Source: Carnegiea gigantea
Lineage: Eukaryota > Streptophyta > Magnoliopsida > Caryophyllales > Cactaceae
Assembly (NCBI GenBank): GCA_029747015.1
Contig: JAKOGI010000365.1
Span: 99,501-163,500, forward strand
Direction of reading: 5' to 3'
DNA length: 64,000 bases
Shown: positions 1-11,319 of the stretch, one piece after another
How the letters are laid out: every line of letters begins with the position of its first letter
How positions within the stretch are numbered: position 1 is the first letter of the stretch
Notes under the pieces: generated by a model
What the model saw: the letters and a program-made list of their open reading frames with translations, nothing else
The model's database searches: none
What the model was told of the DNA's origin: nothing
Translations under genes and position numbers: made by a program

Positions 1-59
1 TGTGCAAGTACTACCTTCTCACCATGTTGTAAACTCAGTCTTCTTATGAGTATAAGCTT

Positions 60-484
60 TATTTAACTTATCAATAGGAACTGAGTGACCATTTATTATG
101 AATATTATTTAGTTTATGCTCTGGTGCATGGAGAATATAGTCTCTGAAAGTTATTTTCAATAATCATATCATGGGAGGGTTGATCAATAGCTCATAAGAC
201 TAGTATAATGCATTGGACTCTTCCAATTTCTATTGGGAACCCTTCCATGGCCTTATTATGGCTCGTTATGCTATTGTAAGCTATCCTTACTTATGAAGGA
301 TTCTTGATTTTTTTTCCATATAAATTCTGGAAATAAAGATCTTTTTTCCAAAATAAACTAAACAACTACTATCTATGTAAACACACAATTCGTATTTATT
401 ATATCCCTGAAAACATACATTTATTAGGATATAGATGCTATTCGGATTTGTGTCGGTGACTTCATAGCATATCTCCAAAGACAT
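60..484 (-). pseudogene. Pararetroviral aspartic protease region, catalytic triad motif lost
   Basis: The minus frame 484-287 reads through a strand-rich segment ending FQGYNKYELCVYIDSS. In caulimovirid proteases a hydrophobic strand leads into Asp-[Thr/Ser]-Gly, so the catalytic Asp is present but Gly is replaced by Ser here. Downstream, in shifted frames (about 160-110), a second block with MIIENNFQRLY resembles the flap/C-terminal part of the same fold (a hydrophobic-hydrophobic-G-x-N-F-x-R-hydrophobic pattern in the family), again with the Gly changed. The frame then decays to the left edge. The protease would cleave the viral polyprotein; this copy cannot be active. Confidence 0.55.
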
Positions 485-593
485 GTTTTTTTGAGTAATT
501 CATCTTCATATATTGACTCACTGATAATTCTTCTTTTATACATGATGACTTCTTTATCTAGACTCATGCTTCAGTCTATGCTGTGTATTTAAA

Positions 594-860
594 TTAAAAA
601 CTCATTCTAATCATTTCACTGGCTATACTACCTATATTGTCTTCTTTAAGCTCTTCTTTCATAGTTGACAATCCTTCTTCCCATTCTGATCTTGCACTCG
701 TGCTTCTTAATAATTGTGATTTAAAGGTAATTTTACCATTCTCATCAATTTTGATTACATTTTTCTTAATGGTTTTTGTGGCATTACCAAAGCTAGATAT
801 CCAAGACCTATCAATTTTTATCTCTTGTGGATTGGATTTATCCTTTGAATTTTTTTATAT
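594..860 (-). pseudogene. Unassigned open stretch between coat and protease regions of the pararetrovirus
   Basis: About 88 codons are open on the minus strand and end at a TAA at 594-596. The translation is hydrophilic, with a Trp/Ser start (DRSWISSFGNATKTIKKN) and an acidic end (SEWEEGLSTMKEELKEDN). I do not recognise a domain. It lies between the coat-protein tail and the protease-like region, where caulimovirid polyproteins often have poorly conserved linker sequence, so it is most likely linker of the same fossil. There is no evidence that it is expressed. Confidence 0.35.
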
Positions 861-1365
861 TGGACTAGGACTTTCAAATTTTTCTACCTTTATCATGGTT
901 ATCTTGGTCTTTGTTATCTATAGAATTATCTAATTTGCAGATTATTTTTCAAAATATCCTTAGCAGTCATCATCCTCTTTTCATATCCATTCCAACTATT
1001 TTAATCTTAAGGGATAGCAAGTTTTTAGCAAATCCAGATTTCAGGCTTACATAATCTCCCGATTAGCAATTGAATCCTACTAATCTATTACATGAATCGG
1101 TCTTAATCCCTATGATTATTTGATTATTAAATTTTATATGCTTGATATCACAGAGCAAAGCATAAAGATCAATATCTTTGTCATAATATTATAATGGAGC
1201 GATTTGCTCTTGGACACTTCCAACATAGGTATACTTATACTTTCAATCTTTGGTATGCTTAACAATATTTTTCCAATTAATGAGATTAATTTCTCCTACA
1301 TCATACTCACAGTCATTGATTTCTATATCTCCTCCATCATTTCACATACATATTTGCACTTGAAT

Positions 1366-2560
1366 TCAAAGATTGATTTTTTTATAAATCACATCTTTCT
1401 GAATTATGGGAATGATGCAATCTACTTTGGCTTCTTCGTTTTCTTTATCTACCATGAATTCTTCTCCTTGAACATCACTAAGACTAATTGAGCCACTTTT
1501 CATTATATGACTAGTTTCTTTGCAATCAGTTTCTTTACATTCATCCTTTAGTACAATTTTAATAATTTGCTTGTTGTTTTTTAGGGCTAGTTCTAGTGTT
1601 TCTTCCTCGCTAAACTCAAAATAATCTATACTATAAAGTTTCAATAAGCTTATTATTCTTCCTATTCTTGCACTCATTTGCATAATGACCTACTTTTCCG
1701 CATGTCCAACACTTATAATTGTTTTTCCTAGTAGGATAATAAGCGGCTTTTCTAAAAAATCTTTGTTTTTTAAGGCATGGTTTATTATAGTATTTTCTTT
1801 TATATTTGTCTCCTCTTTGCTTGTTAAAGCTCTTTTTTTGATAGAGTTTCTTTGTTCTTCTCCTCTCATGTTCCTTTCCCCTATTTTAACAGGCCAGAAG
1901 TTGTTTCTTCATTTTCTTTTGTTTTTGGTGATCGAGACATTGATCATTGACCCATTTTCTTACATAAGAAATTTTTATACCAAGGGTATCAACGACATCT
2001 ACTTTCTTAAGCCGTGAAATGTATTTTCATTTAATATAAAATTGATCGGATATGGTAATTTATTGAAAAACATACCAAGATAGGCTCTATTATATCCAAT
2101 TTTATAATAATATTAACTAAATTTAGCAATATAATTTTTCAGGTATCTCATATCCCATAATTCTATCTTATTAATCTTTCTTTGCCATTCTGTAGCTTTT
2201 TCTTCAGAATCAAGTTTAGCTCTCATAAATTCAATTTCTATTTCCTTACATAAACTGGTGTTTCTGTTATTTTTAATACATTTTTACCTTCCTCATCTAA
2301 TGAGTCATACCAGTCAGCTATAAAGCTAGAAAAACTATGTTCGATGTAGTCTAGAAAATTTCCAGCTATCTATGTAGTATTTAAGTTTAGAACACTATTT
2401 AAACCTCTTTTACAATGCTCGAGTATTTCTTTGCTATTATGAGCTCCATTGATGTTTAAAATATATGCTGTTTGGCTAATTGGGGTAAGCCCAATTTCTT
2501 TAAAGGTCGTGGTTTTTCTTAGGATAAACTCAAACCAAAAGTTAGTTATACACCATGTCG
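1366..2560 (-). pseudogene. Pararetroviral coat protein with CCHC zinc knuckle, broken
   Basis: Minus-strand translation from about 2560 to 1366 gives recognisable but shifted blocks. First is a region with a QTAYILNINGAH motif, then a block rich in Trp/Tyr (ADWYDSLDEEG), then a Lys-rich basic stretch. It ends in the knuckle CWTCGKVGHYANEC near 1685-1730, which fits the C-x2-C-x4-H-x4-C rule. An acidic tail follows to the stop at 1366. A basic stretch followed by one knuckle and an acidic C-terminus is typical of caulimovirid coat proteins, which bind the packaged genome. At least three in-frame stops and two or more frameshifts interrupt it. Only the last 105 codons (1366-1683) are uninterrupted. 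Confidence 0.65.
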
Positions 2561-3082
2561 AACGTACCTAGGTCTCACAAACTAGGTATTTCTTCTAAGA
2601 AAGTTCATCAAATTCTTCAGCTTTAGGAACAACTTTGTTAGCTAGATTGTCTTGATTTCATCTATATTTAGTTCTTCTCCAATCTCATTGATCCCATCGT
2701 CAAATACCATTTTCATACTTTTTTATACAGATTCCTTCTAATTTCTTCTTAAGGTGCAACCTTAAGATCCTATAGCTTAATTAAGTTCATCTGTTGATAT
2801 ATTTCTTCTTCTATCTAGGTATTATTTTTCTTGTCATTATCGTCAGATAATATATTATATTTATCAAATATTATGCCCATGAGTGTCTTTAATTCTTATG
2901 GGTTACGCTGTTATCAAACATGTTCTTTAACTCTTTAAGAATATGTTGCTTATACTCGATCCTCTCTTCCTTCTCTGCCTTTTTAGATTATTTTTCGGTT
3001 GATTTTTCTCCTACTTCTTTTTGGGTCTTTTATATCATGCAAAGGAAAGGGATTTTAGTTTTTAGGGTTTGGAAAAGGATAT

Positions 3083-3241
3083 TTATGCTGAAGAAATACT
3101 AATGTTTAAAATAGATTTTTCTCTATGTTTAATTTCATTTAATAAAGAAAGATGGATTGTAGACAATTGTTTCTTAATATCCTTAACTTCAGTCATAATT
3201 TTTACTAATTCGGCTTTTAATTCTAAAACTATATCAGTCAT
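3083..3241 (-). pseudogene. Short coiled-coil ORF, virion-associated-protein-like
   Basis: A 52-codon minus-strand ORF starts at ATG 3241 and ends at TAA 3083. Leu/Ile/Val recur at heptad-like spacing among Lys/Glu (ELKAEL, IMTEVKDIKKQL, IHLSLLNEI), as in a short parallel coiled coil. In plant pararetroviruses a small protein with an N-terminal coiled coil precedes the coat protein and decorates the virion. The position immediately upstream of the coat-like pieces supports that reading. The frame is open upstream of the ATG for some codons, so the true start is uncertain. Function is inferred from position and coil pattern only. Confidence 0.45.
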
Positions 3242-3320
3242 ATAGTTCAATTGAGTGATACTGCAGTGGTTCCTTCTGGTGAATGAAAAATATGTGAATA
3301 ATTAGGAGCATGGCAAGTAG

Positions 3321-3732
3321 ATAATGATTCATTGAACATAGTTAATTAGCTTAATTAATTATTAATTAGCCTAATTATCTTAATTATTTTTTTCACATCA
3401 CTCTGACGCCGCATGAAAGAGGGCCTCGAGCGGTACTTATGGAAGAAATTACATATGGACAAACTTAAAATTTTCGAAATTTTTAAGGATTCAGGTTAAA
3501 AATATAAATTTCAAAAAGTTAGGGTACTATTTATACTTTAAAAACTTAATTTGGTCAAGTTTGGTTCCAGAAATTATTTACCCCAAAGTTGGATGGACCG
3601 AAAAATCGAACCTAAAGTTGTCGGTTCAGAAAATTATTTACCCTAACATTGATGTATGAAATGGAATTTATCCCCACATATTATGAACTGTGTTCCAAAC
3701 AGCACCCCTATTTGGGCCAGACAGCTGGACCT
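3321..3732. other. Intergenic, AT-rich, no gene seen
   Basis: There is an AT-rich stretch with repeated TTAATTA words at 3340-3390, then mixed sequence. Two imperfect copies of an AGAAATTATTTACCC-like phrase occur at about 3572 and 3630. No ORF or RNA gene is supported. Confidence 0.4.
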
Positions 3733-6224
3733 ATCCTGGCATAGAAACCCAGCTGTGTCCCTAGATCGGGCCTGCTGTCTAACCTTCTAGCCAAGTAGCT
3801 GGCACTGTTTTGAAATCAGGTCAAGTTCCTGAATCCAAGCCCAACCTTCTACAATGGTTCGGATTGTATTTTCTAGAAATAAAAGACGATAAATAAAGTT
3901 AAATTCAAACTATGATCTTAGTAAACTGGTCCAGCCATCTGTGCCGGACCTCACATAGGTTCCGCATCATGGTCCTTACATTCATCGATAAAATTGACAT
4001 CGTAAGCATACGACCTTGTTTAGATATATAAACTAATACTAATCATATGATTCATTTCCATCCATTTTTTTTTTATGTTAGCTGATTAAACACAACAATT
4101 GAGACAAAAACATGTACAAGACAAGAGCCAAAGCAAGTATTGGGTGTAACAATATGTGTCAGTTGAACAAACATTAACTTTTGAAACTTATGGCATACTA
4201 TTTTCTGAACAAAACATGGTTGCAACATTTGCCTAAATTTATAGTCAGAACTGTCAACAAAAAGCATAAAAATAAAAAAGTTCTTAAAATGATATTGAAG
4301 TTGCTGAGTTATATCTTGGAGTCTTCAAACACTAAAAACATAAATGAAGAAAATTACATAGAAATTAGAATTCTCTAGTTAAAAATTAAAATTTGTTCAA
4401 GTACGTACATCATAGAAATCCAAGAGAATAAGAAGGAAACACATACCTCAGAGTCAATTCTGAAAACAAGCCCATTAAAAGATATCTTATATTCAACAAT
4501 AGATTTTGGGCCACTAAGATTTGGAGAGAGTTATAGAATCTTAAGAGTCAAAGAAAGGTGCGAAAGAATAGGAACAAGAAAGAAAATAATAGGTAACAAA
4601 AATTATGAGAAGTATTCAAAAGTTTTACGGAAGCCAAGAAGGTGATTAGAGCTACTAAAATCAAATTAAACAGATAGACAAATCAAGAGAAGATACAAGT
4701 ACAACAACTGAAACAATGTGCAACACTTGATTATTCTCTTCTTCTCTATTTGCGGCAGAGAGTTACCATAACTCAAGAAATGAAAGAAGAATTCACCTCA
4801 TTAAGCCAATAGAATTAAGATGTATACCTTGGATCCAAATGCCACTTGAATCTGGAGAAATCTACCATGGTCAACAATTGTGGTTCAATTGCATAATGAA
4901 AGAATAAAGGGAGAGAAAATAGGTAGAGGAGATGGAAGCTTACACATTCATGCCACAGAGATGTAGAAAAATGAATGGTTGTTCAAGTAATGATACAATT
5001 TTGGTTCATCTGTTTAGTGCCAATTGATGAATAAGCATAAGCCAAAGTTTTAAGGTTCCAACAACCTGAAGCTTTAATGGAGTAACTTTGCATAGCTTGT
5101 GATATTCTATTGTTCAACCTACAAGTGTCACTCAAGAGGCATTAGTAGTGAATGTTATGAAACTAACGATTCCCAAAAGCTTTTGAAAACCATAACTAAT
5201 GGGCGCAACATGATTGCAAATGGTTTCACCTTTAGCTTAATGACTATTTGGTTATTTATATTTTTAGCTCAATGGCCATGGCAACATTTTAGTTTGTGTT
5301 ATCTCTTGTATTTCTTCCTTTTTTCTATAGGAAACTAAAGATGAAAGCATGTTAAATGGAAATGCAATAAAGTTGTTCAAGGAACATAAAAAAATATAGA
5401 CTTTGGAAATATCTGTTCCAATATAGCAAAGTGCTACTATCATGCTCCTACTTCTATAGGTCTTACTACAAAATACCTTCTTCCAGATGACAAATCCAAA
5501 TAGTGAAGAATTTACCTTGTCATGTCTAGATTAATAATTAAAAACTAACATTCTCTTAATTTGAATTAGATCATGATTAAAAATGATAGTGTAGAATACC
5601 AAACATTTCAAGAAATTGGAAGTCCTTGGAGTAGAAAAAGTAGAATTCTTACTGGGTTCGAATTCTACCTCATAGTACCTTCACTATTTTTCCTTGCTCT
5701 ATCACATTTTAGTCTACTCCATATACTTTACTATCATCGTGCATGCTCTAATTAGCTAGTTTGTTCCCCCGATTTTCATTATCCCTGGCACTGGTTCAAG
5801 ACATCAAGTCAGATTCGCAATTGTTCCTTTGACCAAGACATTATCAAAATCTCTCATATACAATTCACAATTTAAAATTCTTTCAAACTACAAAAGGAGT
5901 TTTTGATGGATCAATTTATAGCTCTAAAAATGATTATATACAGAATAAAGATAAATGATTTGCCCTGCAACCACAATCCAAAACATAACTAAGAAAACAG
6001 AATAGCTAGCATTTCCACTTGAAAGGAATGTGTAGCTTCCCGGAAGGATTTACCATCTAAATCAATAAATCCAATGATGAAACCTCTCTTAATAGAGAAT
6101 CAAACCCAAACAATTTTAGGGAGAGATTTAAAGAAGCAACAAAGAGCAAAATTTTGATTTTCTCTATTAGCCATCAAGTTTAACGACAAATCAATTCTCT
6201 AGAAAACTTGATTTTTACGTTTAG
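3733..6224. repeat. Duplicated unit, copy A (left part)
   Basis: This stretch is colinear with 27427-31640 over its whole length. Shared landmarks include a CATATGATT phrase (4043/27591), GGAGATGGAAGCTTAC (4930/28480), a block around TCAATGGCCATGG (5271/28837) and CAATTCTCTAGA (6193/31602). It continues after the Athila insertion at 24306-24575. The two copies differ by many substitutions and small indels, so the duplication is old. The unit may be a repeat family or a segmental duplication; no transposase or RT is seen. A weak exon-like chain on the minus strand is listed separately. Confidence 0.75.
4284..4868 (-). other. Possible three-exon minus-strand short coding chain in copy A
   Basis: On the minus strand an ATG at 4868 opens a 41-nt block ending in AAG|GTATAC (4828). 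A second block, 4513-4447, has CTTAG before it and GAG|GTATGT after it. A third, 4331-4284, begins after TTTTTAG and ends in TAA. Joined by canonical GT-AG sites the phases agree and give about 51 codons without a stop. Copy B keeps the first block well (GTG in place of ATG) but has lost the splice sites of block two. I do not recognise the product. It may be a gene remnant or chance, so confidence is low. Confidence 0.22.
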
Positions 6225-7515
6225 TGATAAACCTCCATTTTCACCCCTTTTGAACCACTTTTGACCCCTTTAAACTTCAAAGTGCAGGGGTCGAATAGGC
6301 CACCTTTACCCTTAATTTGCTCATATAAGATGTTTTCATGTTTTTAGGAGTTCCAGTTCGAAGAAAAGATGAAAACCCATCGATTTTGGTAGAAAAGACG
6401 GCCAATAAGGTGAATTTCAAGCCAAGGAAAAGGTTGGCTAGGTCCAGAGGAATGGCATGGGGACCCCATGCCATGAATCCCAATCGTGCCATGCCAGATT
6501 CCCAGTAGTAGAATTCTAGAGTGGCACAACCGTGCCACTTTTGTTATGCGCGATTAATTTGTTTTCGTAGCGGTTTTCGTGGGGGGATAGGTTGAAACTT
6601 CCTTAGAGCTCTCGAAAGGAGATGAATTTTAGGTTTTCAATTCTAAATACTTTTACAAATTCTTAGACATTAGATTGAAGTTTAATTGAGTACGAATTTG
6701 TGCGACTGTTCTTGGTAATCAATTGAAGTACGTTTTCTGTCTTCTTTCTGTAGTGTTCTTAATTAAAGTTTGCATCTTTAGTAATGTTTTCTAGATTTCT
6801 ATTCTTCATTGTGATTGTCAATGTGATTAGAGGCTAATCTATTACTCTTGGACTCAGAGTAGCCCCTACTATGTGAAATTGAATCATGTTTTAGGTTTTT
6901 GTGAATCATGCCTATCATTGTGATTTGAAGTCTTGTCTAGTACATAAAATAATGGTTGGATTTCATGAGAAAGTTTTATTCACTATTCTTAATTAGGGTT
7001 CAGGAGAGCAAAGAAAGTTGAATCCTTTACCTAGTGTGACTTTGTGAGCATTTGATCTTCCTGACGTGAAAACAGTTAGGGTTTCAATTGGGAGTATTTG
7101 ATTAATTAATGTTGTAACCTCGATAATCTCAGTTTCATGAAAAGAGATAACTAGGATTAATTCAGTCAATCTATTGACCTTTGAGAGAAGGCTTTGATAT
7201 GCTTTAAATTGTAATCCTTTCCATTTCAATTATTTTCGTGGGTAGGTTTGCATGACATGGTTTATGATTCATATCACATAATAGTGTGGTGAACCCTGAT
7301 CTAAGACCTTTGTTATTATTAAATTAGACAATTTCATTAGTCCTTAGTAGACTAGAATTGCTAGTTAGCAACATTCAACAAAAGCGAACTTTTCCCTAAA
7401 TTGAGTGTTATAAGTCGAATTTGGTGTTTGGAAGCAAGTTCCCTCTGGATACGACTCGTACTTATCGGTTCCTAGCTACAGTTAAGTTGTGCACTTGTGC
7501 TTTTTTAAGATAACA
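6225..7515 (+). repeat. 5' LTR of the Athila element
   Basis: It starts TGATAAACCTCC and ends AAGATAACA (TG...CA). It aligns along its length with 22974-24300. Relative to the 3' LTR it lacks short stretches, for example near 6280 (CTACAGTGATTTT present only in the 3' copy) and near 6525 (AATGGCAGGTGGCACG). It carries an imperfect palindrome GTGGCACAACCGTGCCAC at 6521-6538. No clear TATA box was found. Confidence 0.92.
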
Positions 7516-7521
7516 AATTTT

Positions 7522-7540
7522 TAGCACCGTTGCCAGGAAC
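7522..7540 (+). other. Primer-binding site, tRNA-Asp type
   Basis: TAGCACCGTTGCCAGGAAC lies six bases after the 5' LTR. It matches the complement of the 3' end of plant tRNA-Asp (TGGCGCCGTTGCCGGGGA) except for a few transitions. This priming choice is the usual one for Athila. Confidence 0.8.
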
Positions 7541-7780
7541 CTTGTTTATTCCAACGTTGGAGACGACCAAAACACTCCAGATTAGGCTTTTTCTTTTTCT
7601 TTCTCTTTATCCTCTGCTCTTTGAGCCTTGCTTGGACTTGCTTACGCTTGGTTTAGTTTTTGGCTTTGTATGCACAAGCGCAATCAAAGGGATTGACAAG
7701 TGATTCCTTTTGACCCGGAGATAGAAGCCACTACACGGAGACAAAGCGGTCCGAGAAGGAGGTAAGAAGCGAAAATTGTC

Positions 7781-9252
7781 ATGGCCAAGGGAGATCCTAG
7801 GGTGCTGTGGGACTACGTCTTACCACAGGCCACCGGCATCGCCTCTTCCATTGTCACTCCGGGCACAGAAGCGAACAACTTTAAGTTACAGCCCACTCTC
7901 GTATCCATCTAGAGAAGGACCAGCTCGGTGGATGTCCCATGGAGAACGACCATATTCACCTTTGCAACTTCTTAGCGAAGTGTGATATGATCAAGCTTAA
8001 CGGGTCTCCGCGGATGCAATTAGGTTGAGGCTCTTCCCCTTCTCACTGATGGGTAGGGCCAGTAATTGGCTCCTTAATAAGGAGCCCAACTCATTCACAA
8101 CATGGGAGGCCCTTTCAAAAGCCTTCCTTAGCAAGCAATTTCCCCCGGGCAAGACCGCTAAGTTGAGAGCGGAAATCACTTCCTTCTCTGAACGAGGCGG
8201 CGAATATTTGTGTGAAGCGTGGGACAGGTTTAAGAATCTTCAGTGCCAATGGCCGCACCATGGAGCACCTAACTGGCTCCTAATCCAAACCTTCTATAAT
8301 GGGTTGGACCAGTCCTTAAAGCTGTCTATTAACGCCGCAGCTGGCGGCGCACTCATGGGGAAGTCAATTGAGGCTGTGAGAGCCTTATTGGAGGAGATGG
8401 CCTCTAACAACTATCGCTAGTCCAGTGAGAGAGCGACCCCAAAGGGGACCGGTGGGGTTTATAGAGTCGACGCTGTAGACTTGCTTGCTAGCAAGATAGA
8501 TGCTCAAGCACAGAGATTCGATAGGCTTAAGCCTCCTTCTTCAGGGAGTCTAGCAGGGGTTTCTTCAGGTGCAATGTTTAAGGTTGGGGGCTTTATGTGA
8601 GATCTCTAGCATTCAACGCTATGTTGCTGGTGAGTGCCAATCTACTTTTTGAGGCGTTGAGCATGCCAATGGTGTGCAAAACTTCAACCAGCACCCATAA
8701 AGCAACCCGTACTCAAACCCTCATAATCCCGGTTGGAGAAATCACCCAAATTTCTTCTACCGAAAGAGCAACCCCATTCCACACGATGCCACTTAACCTT
8801 AACCCCCTGGTTTTCAATATAGGGCGCCTTATACTCCACCCTTATAGCAACAACCTCCCCAACCTAAGTCTAATATGGAGAGTCTTATGGAGCACTTCAT
8901 AGCGACATAAACCAAGACAAATGAAGCGCTTAGTGAGTCGATTAGTCAATTAAACTCCAAAATTGAGACTATGACCATTCACCAGAAAATGATGGAGAAC
9001 TAGATCATCCAGATTACACAGTAGGTGAGCCATTTATCTAGGCCCTATGGGCATCAACCAGGTCAACCTGAGACCAACCCTAAAGGTCAGATGAATGTCA
9101 TTACATTACGGAGTGGCAAGGAGTTAGAGAGTCCTCAGATGCCTATAAGGGAGGACAGGAGAGAGGTTAACAGTGAGGACAGTGCTGAGAAGGAGGTCCC
9201 CATCGAGATTCCAAGTGAGAGAGTTCATCCTGAGAACTCCAAAGAGTTTTAA
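7781..9252 (+). pseudogene. gag: Athila gag, broken
   Basis: The likely start is ATG 7781 (MAKGDPRVLWDY). A stop at about 7909 and a frameshift follow. The best-preserved part, 8025-8420, reads LFPFSLMGRASNWLL, then a TTWEALSKAFLSKQFPPGK block, then EAWDRFK, LLIQTFYNGL and AAAGGALMGKS. This is the retrotransposon gag capsid fold in its Athila form, which assembles the virus-like particle. After more stops the frame 9025-9252 contains the NVITLRSGKEL phrase seen just before the protease in Athila polyproteins, followed by an acidic linker. No zinc knuckle is recognisable. Confidence 0.85.
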
Positions 9253-9299
9253 GCTGAGCGTGTTTCACCTCCAGTGAAACCCTACATGCCTCCCATTCC

Positions 9300-9953
9300 A
9301 TATTCCTAGAGGCTACTGAAGGCTAAGGAGGAGCACAAGTATGGCAAGTTCCTTGAGATGCTAAAAAGTTTCACATCAACATTTCCTTTTTAGAGGCTAT
9401 CATTGACATGCCCTCCGATGCTGAATTCTTAAAGGATTTGCTGTCCAACAAAGGGAAACTGCTTGAAAATGCTACAGTAGCTCTCACTGAGGAGTGTAGT
9501 GCTATTATTCAGAACAAGCTGCCTCCTAAGCTTTTGGATCCTGGAAGCTTTTTCATCCTTTGTTCAATTAGAGATGTTACTATCAGCGGGGCACTATATG
9601 ATCTTGGGGCTAGTGTAAGCCTTATGCCCTATTCCATATGTAAAAAGCTACAAGCGGGGGACCTAAAATCCACTGCTATCTCTTTGCAGCTAACTGATAG
9701 ATCCGTCAAGTACCCTATGGGTATTCTTGAGGATGTCCCACTGTAAGTGGGTAAGTTCTTCATCCCATGTAATTTTGTTGTTATAGAGGTGGAGAAAGAC
9801 TCTCGTATCCCAATCATGATTGGGAGACCCTTTTTAGCTATTACGGGAGTAGTGATAGATGTGAAGAATGACAAGCTCTCCCATCAAGTAGGGGATGAAA
9901 ATGTGGAATTCAGCTTACCACAATCCATGGCCTCTTCCACTCTAGGTGACTAG
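9300..9953 (+). pseudogene. Athila aspartic protease domain, broken
   Basis: The two open pieces 9408-9746 and 9747-9953 are in the same frame and separated by one TAA (CTG-TAA-GTG). Residues include LPPKLLDPGSF, then ALYDLGASVSLMPYSI carrying the catalytic Asp in the DLGAS form typical of this lineage, then IPIMIGRPFLA (the hydrophobic strand and flap region). It would mature the Gag-Pol polyprotein. The catalytic motif is intact, so the lesions are the surrounding stops. Confidence 0.85.
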
Positions 9954-9968
9954 TGCCACAGAGTCAAC

Positions 9969-10295
9969 ATGCTAGAGAGAGCACTTAACCAGGAGGCTAA
10001 GATTTGCCATTATATGGGGGATCTACTAGAGGCTACCTTGATCAACTGTTATGTGACCAGCTCCTATTCCAGGGGGAAGAAGGAGTATACTAGGCTCCTC
10101 AATGAGTCCACTACCTTTATGCATAAACAGTCCCCCAAGGAAGTCCATAGTATGGAGGAACCCGCCTCCAAAGAGCAGGAGAAGTGCCTATCCAAGGTAG
10201 AGTTGAAGCCTCTACCCTCTCATCTTAAGTATGAGTTTCTTGACTCCGCTCATGAGTTCTCTATTATTGTTAGTGCTAAACTATATAGCCCCTAA
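9969..10295 (+). pseudogene. Linker between protease and RT of Athila pol
   Basis: There are 108 open codons, hydrophilic, ending in LKPLPSHLKYEFL. A P-LP-HL-Y-FL phrase precedes the RT fingers in many Ty3/gypsy polyproteins. No enzymatic domain of its own. It is continuous in role with the neighbouring protease and RT. Confidence 0.6.
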
Positions 10296-10436
10296 TTAGA
10301 AAAATTGATAGATATGCTTTGAAAGCCTAGGGGTGCCATTAGTTATAGTATTGATGATATTGAGAGATTTAGTCCTTCATTTTCCATGCATAGCATCTTT
10401 CTTGATGAAGGTCACCGACCCTCCCGACGATCCCAG

Positions 10437-11170
10437 CATCGTTTAAATCCTAATATGCAAGAGGTTGTGGAAGAGAAGTTATCAAACTACTTGATGCTGA
10501 GATCATTTATCCTATCTCTGATAGTGAATGGGTGAGTCCAGTTTAGGTAGTTCCTAAAAAGGGAGGGATGACTATCATTAAGAATGAGCGTGACGAGCTC
10601 ATCTCGACTAGGATTGTGATCGGGTTGCAAATGTGCATTGATCATCATAGATTGAATCAAGCCACCCAGAAAGATTATTTTCCCCTCAGTTTCATTGATC
10701 TGATGTTGGAAAGGCTAGCAAAGCATTCCTTCTTCTGTTATTTGATATTCTGGTTCCTTTTAGATCCCTATCTTTCCCGATGACCAGGAAAAATAACCTT
10801 CACATGCCCCTATGGTACCTTTGCTTATTGAAGGATGCCTTTTGGGTTATGCAATGCCCCTACCACTTTCCAACGGTGTATGACTGTGATATTTTCTAAT
10901 CTTATAGAGAACATCATAAAGGTGTTCATGGATGACTTCTCCGTTTATGGGGGCACCTTTGACTTGTATTTAGAAAATCTAACCAGGGTACTTCGTAGAT
11001 GCAAGGAAGTTAACCTAGTGTTAAATTAGGAAAAGTGTCATTTAAGAGGGGGTACTACTGGGCCATGTTATCTCTGCTAGGGGCATTGAAGTGGATAAGG
11101 CTAAGGTTGAGGTTATTGAGCGGTTGTGCCCTCCTACTTGCGGAGTTTCCTTGATCATACAGGATTCTAT
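10437..11170 (+). pseudogene. pol: Athila reverse transcriptase, broken
   Basis: Blocks in order: LNPNMQEVV, LLDAEIIYPISDSEWVSPV, VVPKKGGMTIIKNE, QMCIDHHRLNQATQKDYFPL, FIDLMLERLAKHSFFCYL, MPFGLCNAPTTFQRCM, and the catalytic loop KVFMDDFSVYG (FMDD, with both Asp of the YxDD box present). The strand carrying the first catalytic Asp (usually DGYSGYNQI) is frameshifted after FCYL. The domain copies element RNA into cDNA in the particle. Multiple stops and shifts make it inactive. Confidence 0.88.
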
Positions 11171-11319
11171 CGTTGCCTTATCAAGGATTTCTCTAAAATT
11201 GCCAAACCTCTAACCCAACTTCTAGCTAAGGATGCCCCATTTGTGTTTACTAATGGGTGACATGAAGCTTTTTACAGGATTAAGCAGGCACTAATATTTA
11301 CCCCCATCATCCAACTACT

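Larger units (their letters stand above)
1..3320 (-). mobile_element. Endogenous pararetrovirus remnant (Caulimoviridae-like), partial at left edge
   Basis: Read on the minus strand from about 3320 down to 1, the order is a short coiled-coil ORF, coat-protein-like pieces, a CCHC zinc knuckle, an unassigned acidic/basic stretch, then an aspartic-protease-like domain. That order (virion-associated protein, coat, protease, and next RT beyond the edge) is the plant pararetrovirus order and differs from the Ty3/gypsy elements in the window. All frames carry stops or shifts, so this is a fossil insertion. No LTRs are seen at its right edge, as expected for caulimovirids, which integrate passively. 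The genus cannot be decided; the protease and coat pieces look closest to petuvirus-like or florendovirus-like copies. The RT/RNase H needed to confirm would lie left of base 1. Confidence 0.72.

Noticed and set aside
9629..9874. 81-codon minus-strand frame opposite the Athila protease
   Set aside because: Shadow of the plus-strand protease, no independent features.
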